From NCBI GenBank assembly GCA_033720975.1, contig JAWWBL010000064.1, forward strand, positions 1-9,238: 9,238 nucleotides of DNA, written 5' to 3'. Numbering within the stretch: position 1 is the first letter of the stretch; each line of letters opens with the position of its first letter. Both the position numbers and the translations under genes were made by a program. This document shows, piece by piece, positions 1-6,328 of the stretch. The notes beneath the pieces are model-generated. The model saw only the letters and a list, made by a program, of their open reading frames with translations. It did not search any database and had not been told where the DNA came from. The DNA comes from JAWWBL01 sp033720975. Lineage in GTDB: Bacteria > Actinomycetota > Acidimicrobiia > Spongiisociales > ZC4RG35.

Positions 1-81
1 ATCGATCCGCCGCTCGAGATGCGACTCGATCGCGTCCTGCTGGGCGATCAGTCGGTGTTTCTGCGATATTTGCGGAGTTGA
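1..81 (+). CDS. Possible 3' end of an unidentified upstream gene (partial at left edge)
   Basis: The first forward frame is open from the window edge to a TGA at 79-81 and would end in the residues VFLRYLRS. It stops 11 bases before the preferred aminotransferase start, a spacing typical of operons. Only 26 codons are visible, so no family can be named. The third forward frame (continuous with the aminotransferase) and a reverse-strand frame are also open here; the latter reads IAQQDAIESHLERRID, quite protein-like, but has no ATG, GTG or TTG start where it would need one. The call rests only on the open frame and spacing and is weak. Confidence 0.22.
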   Translation: MDPPLEMRLDRVLLGDQSVFLRYLRS

Positions 82-83
82 GC

Positions 84-89
84 GAGGAG
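84..89 (+). promoter_or_regulatory. Ribosome binding site GAGGAG for the aminotransferase
   Basis: GAGGAG ends 3 bases before ATG at 93, slightly close but strong. The in-frame TTG at 78 has GGAG directly abutting it with no spacer, so ATG at 93 is the better start. Confidence 0.55.
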
Positions 90-92
90 AAG

Positions 93-1379
93 ATGGGAAT
101 ACACGCCGACCTTTATGAGCGTCACCGGGCCGTTCTGCCCGGGTGGGCGCCGCTCTACTACAAACAGCCGATATCGATCGTGGACGGTGACGGGCGTCAT
201 GTCACCGATGCCGAGGGCAACAGGTATCTCGACTTCTTCGGTGGGATCCTGGTGACCATCTCCGGGTACCGAGTGCCCGAGGTTGTCGAGGCTGTGAAGG
301 CCCAGGCAGACAAGATGCTGCATACCTCGACGCTCTATCTGATCGAGTCGCAGATCGAGCTGGCCGAGAAGATCGCCGAGTTGTCCGGGATCCCCGACGC
401 CAAGGTTTTCTTCACCAATTCCGGCACCGAGGCCAACGACGCGGCGCTCATGCTCGCCACGGTGTATCGCCAGTCCAACCAGGTGTTGGCGATACGAGGC
501 AGCTATCACGGGAAGTCCCACTCGGCCGTCGCCATCACCGGCCAGAGCGCCTGGTCGGGGACCAGCTTCTCGCCCTTCCAAGTGACCTATGTCCACGGCG
601 GCTACAAACTCAGGAGCCCCTTCGGCCATTTGCCCGATGAGGAGTTCACCGCGGCATGTGTGGCAGATCTCGAGGATCTACTAAACGTCGCTACTACCGG
701 TAGGGCGGCGGCTTTGATCGCCGAGCCGATCCAGGGCGTGGGGGGTTTCGTGACTCCTCCCGATGGCTTCTTCGGGGCGATGAAGGAGGTACTGGACCGC
801 CACGGGATCCTCTTCATCTCAGACGAGGTGCAAACGGGGTGGGGCCGTACCGGCGAGCATTTCTGGGGATATCAGGCGCACGGGTTCACGCCAGACATCA
901 TCACTTTTGCCAAAGGGATCGGAAACGGGCTCTCGATCGGCGGGGTCGTCGCCTCGGCCGATGTCATGGAGGCATATCAGGCTCTGGGCATCTCCACCTT
1001 CGGGGGCAATCCGCTGGCCACGGCCGGCGCACTCGCCAACCTCGAGTACATCCTGGACAACGATCTCCAGACCAACTCGCTGAAGATCGGCAACCGGCTC
1101 ATGCAAAACCTGGTCCCGCTTGCCGAGGAGCTCGATGTGATCGGCGAGATACGTGGCAAGGGACTCATGATCGGTATCGAGCTGGTCCGTCCTGACGGCG
1201 AGCCGGCACCGGAAAAGGCGTCAGAAGCCCTGGAGGCGAGCCGGGAAGAGGGTCTTCTCATCGGGAAGGGCGGGCTCTACGGGAATGCCCTGCGGGTCGC
1301 ACCACCGCTCTCACTCACCGAGGACGAGGCCGACGAAGGCTTCGCCATGCTGGAGCGCGCCCTCCGAGGCTTGCTATAG
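93..1379 (+). CDS. Class III PLP-dependent aminotransferase, AGXT2-like
   Basis: This 428-residue cytoplasmic fold-type I aminotransferase should move an amino group between an amino acid and an oxo acid using pyridoxal phosphate. Visible family marks are the early DAEGNRYLDFFGG block (39-51), the cofactor-phosphate loop NSGTEAN (109-115), SYHGK (137-141), EPIQGVGG (211-218), DEVQTGWGRTG with cofactor-contacting Asp244 (244-254), and the Schiff-base lysine Lys274 in FAKGIGNG. TFGGNP (302-307) and RGKGLMIGIE (354-363) are also typical. The overall pattern, especially DEVQTG-GR-G-HFWG followed by PDI-T-AKGIGNG, recalls alanine-glyoxylate aminotransferase 2 and relatives such as 4-aminobutyrate or beta-amino-acid aminotransferases. 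Length is normal. Substrate cannot be fixed from sequence; neighbours do not help. It ends 7 bases from the convergent sigma-factor gene. An alternative TTG start at 78 would add five residues. Confidence 0.9.
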   Translation: MGIHADLYERHRAVLPGWAPLYYKQPISIVDGDGRHVTDAEGNRYLDFFGGILVTISGYRVPEVVEAVKAQADKMLHTSTLYLIESQIELAEKIAELSGIPDAKVFFTNSGTEANDAALMLATVYRQSNQVLAIRGSYHGKSHSAVAITGQSAWSGTSFSPFQVTYVHGGYKLRSPFGHLPDEEFTAACVADLEDLLNVATTGRAAALIAEPIQGVGGFVTPPDGFFGAMKEVLDRHGILFISDEVQTGWGRTGEHFWGYQAHGFTPDIITFAKGIGNGLSIGGVVASADVMEAYQALGISTFGGNPLATAGALANLEYILDNDLQTNSLKIGNRLMQNLVPLAEELDVIGEIRGKGLMIGIELVRPDGEPAPEKASEALEASREEGLLIGKGGLYGNALRVAPPLSLTEDEADEGFAMLERALRGLL

Positions 1380-1386
1380 CAACGGG

Positions 1387-2337
1387 TTAGATGAGGCCGG
1401 TGAGGTCGATGTCGCAGGAGGGGTGCCGGAGCTTGGCCAGCCCTCGAGCCTCGATCTGACGCACTCTCTCCCTGGTGGCGTTGATCACCTGACCAACGTC
1501 GGAAAGCGTCCACGGCTCATCCCCGTCCAGACCAAACCTGAGCCAGAGGACCTGCTGCTCCTCGAGGTCCAGATGGCTGATCGCCTGGATCAACCTATCC
1601 CGCCTCCACGAGGATGCGGCACGATCTTCGGGGTCGGTGGCGCCATGGTCTTCGACAAAGTCCTGAAGCGTGACGTCGCCGTCCTCTCCGACAGGGCGGT
1701 CCAGAGAGACAGTCTCAGACGGTGCCTCCAGAGCGGCCATGACACGCTCGGCATCGAGCCCTGACGCCTCTGAGATCTCCTCCAACGTGGGGGTTCGGTG
1801 GAATTGATCATGAAGACTCTGCTTCGTGTCGTGAACCGTGCGCACAACGTCGACCATGTGCACCGGCAGCCGAATCGTCCGGCCGTTGTTGCCCAGCCCG
1901 CGCGTGATCGCCTGGCGAATCCACCAGGTGGCATAGGTGGAGAACTTGAAACCCTTGCGCCAATCGAATTTCTCCACTGCCCTTATCAGCCCGAGGTTGC
2001 CCTCCTGGATCAAGTCGAGCAGGTCGAGCCCACGGCCGGTGTAACGCTTCGCGATCGAGATGACCAGGCGGAGGTTCGAGCGGATGAACATCATCTTCGC
2101 CTCGTCCCCTTCAGAGATGGCGCGCATCAGCTTGATTCGGTCCGTTTTGTCGTATTCGCCGCTTTCGACAGCGGCCCGAGCTCGCTTGCCCTGCTCCATG
2201 GCACGAGCCAGGTGGACCTCGTCTTCCGCCGTGAGTAACTCGTGGGCCGATACCTCGTCGAGATAGAGGCCAACTGTGTCGGCGGGACTCGCCCCCCGCT
2301 CAGGTCTGGCGTCTTTCGCCCGTACGGCTTTGCCCAA
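1387..2337 (-). CDS. Sigma-70 family RNA polymerase sigma factor, group 2 (SigB/HrdD-like)
   Basis: This 316-residue sigma factor should direct RNA polymerase to a set of promoters. Region 1.2 starts near residue 20 (DTVGLYLDEV). Region 2 includes MFIRSNLRLVISIAKRY (about 83-99), the core-binding helix LLDLIQEGNLGLIRAVEKFD (106-125) and the -10 recognition and melting segment KFSTYATWWIRQAITRG (131-147). Region 3 begins at RTIRLPVHMVD (153-163), and region 4 carries the -35 helix-turn-helix, with TRERVRQIEARGLAKLR about 288-304. Region 1.1 is absent, which suggests a group 2 alternative factor rather than the large primary RpoD/HrdB, though a short primary factor is not excluded. The segment after TRG reads LGNNGRTIRLPV, where primary factors usually have ISDQARTIRIPV. 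TTG at 2335-2337 is chosen because GAGGAG lies 7 bases upstream and a promoter precedes it; the frame stays open further upstream but there overlaps the divergent gene and is low-complexity. Confidence 0.9.
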   Translation of the reverse strand: MGKAVRAKDARPERGASPADTVGLYLDEVSAHELLTAEDEVHLARAMEQGKRARAAVESGEYDKTDRIKLMRAISEGDEAKMMFIRSNLRLVISIAKRYTGRGLDLLDLIQEGNLGLIRAVEKFDWRKGFKFSTYATWWIRQAITRGLGNNGRTIRLPVHMVDVVRTVHDTKQSLHDQFHRTPTLEEISEASGLDAERVMAALEAPSETVSLDRPVGEDGDVTLQDFVEDHGATDPEDRAASSWRRDRLIQAISHLDLEEQQVLWLRFGLDGDEPWTLSDVGQVINATRERVRQIEARGLAKLRHPSCDIDLTGLI

Positions 2338-2344
2338 CGCGAAT

Positions 2345-2350
2345 CTCCTC
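2345..2350 (-). promoter_or_regulatory. Ribosome binding site that fixes the TTG start of the sigma gene
   Basis: On the reverse strand GAGGAG is followed by a 7-base spacer and then TTG (2335-2337). This spacing is ideal and decides the start, since there is no ATG near the beginning of the conserved region. Confidence 0.7.
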
Positions 2351-2365
2351 GCTGCCCCTGTGGAA

Positions 2366-2394
2366 AACCTACTTGGCCTGGGTGAATCTGGCAA
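2366..2394 (-). promoter_or_regulatory. Candidate sigma-70-type promoter for the sigma factor gene
   Basis: Reverse strand: -35 TTGCCA (2394-2389, 5 of 6 consensus matches), a 17-base spacer, and -10 TAGGTT (2371-2366, matching the key T, A and final T). Predicted transcription start is near 2359, giving a leader of about 20 bases that contains the GAGGAG site. Placement in the divergent intergenic region fits. Found by eye only. Confidence 0.5.
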
Positions 2395-2442
2395 CCGCGT
2401 TTCAGACCCGATGGATCGACGTAGCGGTATCGTGAGGGCCCC

Positions 2443-3903
2443 GTGCACCGCCGAACCAGGTTTCGAGTGCTGGTGGCGCTCACGATCGCGTGGGCGGTCT
2501 GGGCCGGATGGTCCCTCATCACTCGAGCTACCCCATATGAACTTCACGTGATCGACGACCTGGGTGTGCCCGTTGCCGGTGTCTCGGTGGACATTTCGGG
2601 GCGCCAGGCGGGAACCTCGGGAGACGATGGTCGCCTGTCCCTGGAATGGAGTCCGTCGATGAAGGAGCTGACGGTCTCGGCTCCGGGGCACGTCCCCCAG
2701 GTCGTCACAATCATGGAACGGCCTGATCGTCCGGTCCAGGTGGTGATCAAGGCCCGGATCCTTCGCGGGCAGGTGGTCGACGATGATGGGAACCCGGTTC
2801 CCGACGTGGTCATTTCCACTGCTGCCGCCGAAGGGAGAACCGATTCGCAGGGCCTTTTCGACATTCGGGGGGCCGAGCCGGGGCCCGTGACTGTCACCAG
2901 GCCGGCGTGGATCGAGAAGATCTTCGAATGGGATGGCTCACCTGGAGATGCCCTGATCCAGATCGAGCCATTCACGGCCAGGGCGGTCCACATCTCCGGA
3001 GATGCGGTGGCGACGCGTTTCGACTCGTTCATCCAGATGGCAATGGACACCGAGCTCAACGCACTGATGGTCGATCTCAAGGACGAGATGGGTCTGGTCT
3101 GGTACGACACCGAGAACCCGACAGCCATCGCGGTTGGCGCCGATCACGGAGCGTATGACCTGGCGGAGGTTGTGAGGCGCGCCCACGCCGAGGGCCTCTA
3201 CGTGATAGGTCGGCTTGTCGTGTTCAACGACCCGATCGCCGCCCAGGGCAGGCCATCCATGGCGGTATGGGACTCCGATCTGCAGCAGCCCTACAGCTCA
3301 AACGGCCAGTACTTCCTCGACCCGACCGACCCCGAAGCCCGGCAGTACGGGCTCGAGCTCGCTATCGAGGCTTGCTCCAAGGGCCTCGATGAGGTGCAGT
3401 TCGACTACGTTCGCTTTCCTGACGAGCGCGGGGAGTCTGCGACATTCGATGAGGGCGTCTCCCCGGAGGTCCGCTCGCCGACCATCGTCCAGTTCCTCTC
3501 CGATGCGGTGGCGGCCCTTCATCCCATGGGCTGCGCGGTCGCTGCCGATGTCTTCGGCTTCATCACCACCGTGAGCGATGACGGGAAGATTGGCCAGACC
3601 TGGGAGGAAATCGCCGCGGTCGTCGACGTGGTGTCGCCCATGGTCTACCCATCTCATTACAGCACCGGATGGTTCAACTACGACGTGCCCAACGACCATC
3701 CGGGTCCGGTGGTCAGAGAGGCGTTGGCGGATGGGATCGAACGACTCCCCAGAAATGTCGTCGTTCGTCCTTGGCTGCAGGATTTCGGATACGACGCCAA
3801 CCAGGTCCGCGCACAGATCCTGTCGGCCGAGGAGTTCGGCCTGGGATGGATGCTCTGGAACGCAGCGTCCAACGTCACGATGGAGGCGCTTCGCCCTGAG
3901 TGA
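2443..3903 (+). CDS. Membrane-anchored DUF4015 putative glycoside hydrolase with two carboxypeptidase-regulatory-like domains
   Basis: This 486-residue protein has a basic N-terminus (HRRTRFR) and a hydrophobic segment at about 9-27, best read as a signal anchor facing the barrel outward. Residues about 31-103 and 105-177 look like two consecutive carboxypeptidase-regulatory-like beta-sandwich domains (DLGVPVAGVSV and DDDGNPVPDVVIST are the typical strand-turn pattern). Residues about 178-486 resemble the DUF4015 putative glycosyl hydrolase TIM barrel: VDLKDEMG (210-217), DEVQFDYVRFPDE (316-328), AADVFGF (367-373) and SPMVYPSHY (398-406) match the usual core. Acidic residues such as Asp321 and Asp369 are candidate active-site positions by inference. 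The true substrate is unknown; a cell-wall or extracellular polysaccharide is the reasonable guess. GTG at 2443 is preceded by GAGGG at 2434-2438. It is divergent from the sigma gene, with no clear -35 seen. Confidence 0.85.
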   Translation: MHRRTRFRVLVALTIAWAVWAGWSLITRATPYELHVIDDLGVPVAGVSVDISGRQAGTSGDDGRLSLEWSPSMKELTVSAPGHVPQVVTIMERPDRPVQVVIKARILRGQVVDDDGNPVPDVVISTAAAEGRTDSQGLFDIRGAEPGPVTVTRPAWIEKIFEWDGSPGDALIQIEPFTARAVHISGDAVATRFDSFIQMAMDTELNALMVDLKDEMGLVWYDTENPTAIAVGADHGAYDLAEVVRRAHAEGLYVIGRLVVFNDPIAAQGRPSMAVWDSDLQQPYSSNGQYFLDPTDPEARQYGLELAIEACSKGLDEVQFDYVRFPDERGESATFDEGVSPEVRSPTIVQFLSDAVAALHPMGCAVAADVFGFITTVSDDGKIGQTWEEIAAVVDVVSPMVYPSHYSTGWFNYDVPNDHPGPVVREALADGIERLPRNVVVRPWLQDFGYDANQVRAQILSAEEFGLGWMLWNAASNVTMEALRPE

Positions 3904-3933
3904 TTAGCACTATCCCGATAGGGGAAATACGAT
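3904..3933 (+). promoter_or_regulatory. Candidate promoter of the sufD-ferredoxin-sufC-peptidase unit
   Basis: -35 TTAGCA (3904-3909, 4 of 6) is separated by 18 bases from -10 TACGAT (3928-3933, 4 of 6, including T, A, A and T at the important places). The predicted start near 3940 leaves a leader containing GGAGAGG before the TTG at 3961. The short gap after the preceding stop at 3903 makes read-through from the upstream gene an alternative. Confidence 0.4.
3910..3921 (+). promoter_or_regulatory. Inverted repeat CTATC-CC-GATAG, possible operator
   Basis: Two perfect 5-base arms around a 2-base centre sit between the candidate -35 and -10 of the suf unit, where a dimeric repressor would block polymerase. 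Suf operons are commonly controlled by Rrf2-family or SufR regulators, so such a site would make sense. No regulator gene is in the window and a short repeat can arise by chance. Confidence 0.3.
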
Positions 3934-3950
3934 CGGAGGAACCCTTTTCC

Positions 3951-3957
3951 GGAGAGG
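3951..3957 (+). promoter_or_regulatory. Ribosome binding site supporting the TTG start of sufD
   Basis: GGAGAGG lies just before TTG at 3961, with the GGAG core 6 bases away. The frame has a stop at 3919-3921 and no ATG or GTG between it and 3961, so the TTG is the best start. A second GGAGG at 3934-3938 has no start at a suitable distance. Confidence 0.55.
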
Positions 3958-3960
3958 CAT

Positions 3961-5220
3961 TTGACCGCGTTTGACACACAACTGGTGAAGACCCTGTCGG
4001 CAGGAGTCCCGTCGTGGCGTGCAGATCAGATGCATGCTGCCGCAGGGGTCTTCGAATCACTAGCGGAGCCCACCGGTGTCGAAGAGGACTGGCGTTACGT
4101 GGAATTCGACCACTCATTCGACACCCTGGAGCCGGCGCTGGAACCAGGGGAGAGACTCGGTCCGGGACGTTTCGCCGCCGCCATCCCTGACGTGTCGGGC
4201 CGCGTCCTGATCGTCGACGGCTCTGTAGTTGAGTCAGACCCCGGGGATTGGTCGGTCAGTCGCCTGAGCGAGACCGAGTCCGAGCCCCCGGTGCCAAAGG
4301 TCGCGCCCGATCACAACAAGCTCGCCGCCGCACACGCCGCATTCAGTCACGACGGGGTCTTCATTGACATCGAGGCGGGTGCGGTCATGTCGCATCCGAT
4401 GGTCGTTGAGGTCCATGCGGTCACAGCGGGCACGGCCTCTTTCCCCACTGTCGCGCTCAGGGCGGGTGAGAACTCCGAAGCCAGGGTTGTCGTTGTCTAC
4501 AGGAGCGCACCCGGGTCGGATCTGTTGATGATTCCCGGCGTGGGCATAGAAGCCGCGGCCGCATCCAATGTTCGCTTCGTAGCGGTCCAGGACCTCGACC
4601 TTGCCGGATCTTGTGTCGTTCACCAGAGGGTGCGTCTCGGGCGCGATGCCACGTGCCGGGTCGGTGAAGTCGGGTTAGGAGGCAAATTCGGCCGACTCGA
4701 CCTGGGAGTCGACCTCGTGGGCGACGGTTCGTCGTCTGAGATGGTCGGGCTGTACTTCGGCGAGGGTCACCAGACTCTCGACTACCGAATGCTCATCAAC
4801 CATTCGGGGAGGAGCACCTCCTCCGATGTGTTTCTGAAAGGCGCAGTTGAGGACGACGCGCAGAGCGTCTTCACCGGATTGCTCAGGATCGAGAAAGACG
4901 CTGTCAAGACCTCGACATTCGAGACCAACCGAAACCTGGTTCTCTCCGACAATGCCAAAGCCCACTCGGTCCCCAACCTCGAGATTCTCTGCAATGACGT
5001 CATCTGTGGTCACGGATCGTCCGTCGGCCCTCTCGAGGAGGAGCACCTCTACTACCTGATGAGCCGGGGCCTCACGCAGAAGCGCGCCGAACGGCTATTG
5101 ATCAAAGGCTTCTTCCAAGAGGTGATCGACCGGCTTCCCATCCATGGGATGGAGGATCCGATCTCCACAGAGGTGTTCCGTCGCTTCGCTGAGGCGCAGG
5201 AAGCAGGGCGTGTTGCATGA
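3961..5220 (+). CDS. sufD: Fe-S cluster assembly scaffold subunit SufD
   Basis: SufD pairs with SufB and SufC in the cytoplasmic SufBC2D complex, which builds iron-sulfur clusters. This 419-residue protein has the SufD-type N-terminus (PSWRADQMHAAAGVF at about 18-31, EDWRYVEFD at 42-50) and the beta-helix core of the SufB/SufD family. The C-terminal signature is DNAKAHSVPNLEI (330-342), CGHGSSVGPLEEEHLYYLMS (349-368), RG and then LIKGFFQEVI. Cys349-Gly-His351 aligns with the Cys-Ser-His of Escherichia coli SufD (His360 there is functionally important at the SufB-SufD interface). Length is normal for SufD and shorter than SufB. It is the only SufB/SufD homologue here; a SufB partner must be encoded elsewhere or replaced. 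Its stop overlaps the next start by 4 bases (ATGA), so coupled translation is likely. SufB identity is less likely given the N-terminus and length. Confidence 0.88.
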   Translation: MTAFDTQLVKTLSAGVPSWRADQMHAAAGVFESLAEPTGVEEDWRYVEFDHSFDTLEPALEPGERLGPGRFAAAIPDVSGRVLIVDGSVVESDPGDWSVSRLSETESEPPVPKVAPDHNKLAAAHAAFSHDGVFIDIEAGAVMSHPMVVEVHAVTAGTASFPTVALRAGENSEARVVVVYRSAPGSDLLMIPGVGIEAAAASNVRFVAVQDLDLAGSCVVHQRVRLGRDATCRVGEVGLGGKFGRLDLGVDLVGDGSSSEMVGLYFGEGHQTLDYRMLINHSGRSTSSDVFLKGAVEDDAQSVFTGLLRIEKDAVKTSTFETNRNLVLSDNAKAHSVPNLEILCNDVICGHGSSVGPLEEEHLYYLMSRGLTQKRAERLLIKGFFQEVIDRLPIHGMEDPISTEVFRRFAEAQEAGRVA

Positions 5221-5528
5221 GGATCGAAGTGGCAAAACTAGACAGCCTTCCCCGTGACCGCGGCGTCAGGGTGAACGTCGGCAAGCACCGAATCGCCATG
5301 TTCCGCATCGAAGATGACGTCTACGCGGTCGGCGATCGTTGCTCTCACGCCGAGGCGTCTTTGGCCGAGGGGGAGGTGTTCGGCCGCGAAGTGGAGTGCC
5401 CGCGGCATGGATCCGAGTTCGACCTCGAAACCGGTGAGCCCTTGTCGCTGCCCGCTACGGCACCGGTTCCGACCTACTCGACCGTTGTGGAGGACGGAAC
5501 CGTATACCTGGAGATGGAGGAGCTATGA
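5217..5528 (+). CDS. Rieske-type [2Fe-2S] ferredoxin, SUF-associated
   Basis: This 103-residue soluble protein is a stand-alone Rieske domain, similar to the small ferredoxin subunits of aromatic-ring dioxygenases. The cluster ligands are complete: Cys42-x-His44 (RCSHAEASL) and Cys61-x2-His64 (ECPRHGSEFDL), 16 residues apart, holding a [2Fe-2S] cluster by two Cys and two His. DLETGEPLSLPATAPVPTY is the usual segment after the second motif. ATG at 5217 overlaps the sufD stop by 4 bases and its own stop overlaps sufC by 4. The same gene sits between sufD and sufC in Streptomyces-type actinobacterial suf operons, so it likely serves the assembly machinery, perhaps in electron delivery; that role is inferred. 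No oxygenase gene is nearby, which argues against a catabolic role despite frequent dioxygenase-ferredoxin naming. Confidence 0.88.
   Translation: MRIEVAKLDSLPRDRGVRVNVGKHRIAMFRIEDDVYAVGDRCSHAEASLAEGEVFGREVECPRHGSEFDLETGEPLSLPATAPVPTYSTVVEDGTVYLEMEEL
5516..5522 (+). promoter_or_regulatory. Ribosome binding site of sufC inside the ferredoxin gene
   Basis: GGAGGAG within the last codons of the ferredoxin gene ends 2 bases before ATG at 5525. Together with the ATGA stop-start overlap it supports this start and coupled translation. Confidence 0.6.
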
Positions 5529-6328
5529 CAGCGGCGCTCACGGTCAAGGATCTTCGAGCCTCTGTTGAGGGCAAGCTCATCCTCGACGGGCTCTCGCTGG
5601 AAGTGCCTCACGGTGAGATCCACGCGATCATGGGCCCCAACGGGTCCGGCAAGTCGACGCTATGTCACGTGCTCACTGGCAAATCCGGCTATCAAGTGGC
5701 CGGTCAGGCATCCATCAACGGAACCGAGCTCTTGGATCTGGGAGTCGACGAAAGGTCACGACTGGGCCTGATGCAGACCTTCCAGTACCCCACGGAGATT
5801 CCAGGGGTGCGACTGCGGGAGTTCCTGATGGAGGCTGCGGACGAGCGTGGCATGGACGCCGACGAGGCGAGAGGCCGGATCGAGCGGCAAGGCGAGATGT
5901 TCAACATGAGCAGATTCCTCGACCGCGCCTTGAACGATGACCTCTCAGGTGGCGAGAAGAAACGGTCCGAGATCTATCAGCTAGCCGTCCTGGCACCGCG
6001 GGTTGCTCTGCTCGACGAGATCGACTCCGGTCTGGACATCGACGCGGTCAAACAAGTCGCCCAAGCAGTCGAGGAGATGCGGTCTCCCGACCTGGCAGTC
6101 GTTCTGATCACCCACTACAGCCGGATCCTCCGCTACCTGACGCCGGATCGGATTCATGTCCTCATCGACGGGCGGATCGTCGACTCGGGTGGGAAGGAGC
6201 TGGCCAATGAGCTGGAAAGTGGCGGGTACGAGTCCGTGAGGAAGCGTCTCGGCATCGAGAAGGCGCGGGAAGACGGACCACAGCGCAAGCCGGCCGACTT
6301 CTTCACCGACACCCCGTTTGACGTGTAG
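5525..6328 (+). CDS. sufC: SUF system ABC-type ATPase SufC
   Basis: SufC is the cytoplasmic ATPase of the SufBCD complex; ATP-driven dimerisation of two SufC subunits reshapes SufB-SufD for cluster assembly. All ABC motifs are intact in this 267-residue protein: Walker A GPNGSGKST (37-45), Q-loop in QTFQYPTEIPG (84-94), signature LSGGEKKR (140-147), Walker B VALLDEIDSGLD (160-171) with Glu165 as the catalytic carboxylate, and the switch His197 in ITHYSR. The pairing of QYP-EIPGV with LSGGEKKR and DEIDSGLDIDA is characteristic of SufC rather than of transporters, and no membrane partner is nearby. The C-terminal tail, about 245-267, is slightly longer than usual and ends FFTDTPFDV. It is the third gene of the unit; its TAG shares one base with the next GTG. 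Confidence 0.95.
   Translation: MTAALTVKDLRASVEGKLILDGLSLEVPHGEIHAIMGPNGSGKSTLCHVLTGKSGYQVAGQASINGTELLDLGVDERSRLGLMQTFQYPTEIPGVRLREFLMEAADERGMDADEARGRIERQGEMFNMSRFLDRALNDDLSGGEKKRSEIYQLAVLAPRVALLDEIDSGLDIDAVKQVAQAVEEMRSPDLAVVLITHYSRILRYLTPDRIHVLIDGRIVDSGGKELANELESGGYESVRKRLGIEKAREDGPQRKPADFFTDTPFDV

Noticed and set aside
48..629. 193-residue open frame antisense to the aminotransferase
   Set aside because: Shadow of the GC-rich aminotransferase coding sequence; the glycine-, arginine- and leucine-rich product has no recognisable domain.
2338..2691. N-terminal extension of the sigma factor frame by 118 codons
   Set aside because: It overlaps the divergent hydrolase gene and its promoter region, its composition is unlike a sigma factor, and the TTG at 2335-2337 has an ideal ribosome binding site.
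3298..3699. Antisense open frame within the DUF4015 gene
   Set aside because: Explained by codon bias of the forward gene, which carries clear family motifs across the same bases.
3933..3950. GGAA-CCCTT-TTCC as a terminator hairpin before sufD
   Set aside because: A 4-base stem without a T-tract; the region is better read as leader sequence with ribosome binding sites.
5217..5528. Ferredoxin subunit of an aromatic-ring dioxygenase
   Set aside because: No oxygenase or reductase gene is nearby, while overlaps on both sides place it inside the suf unit.
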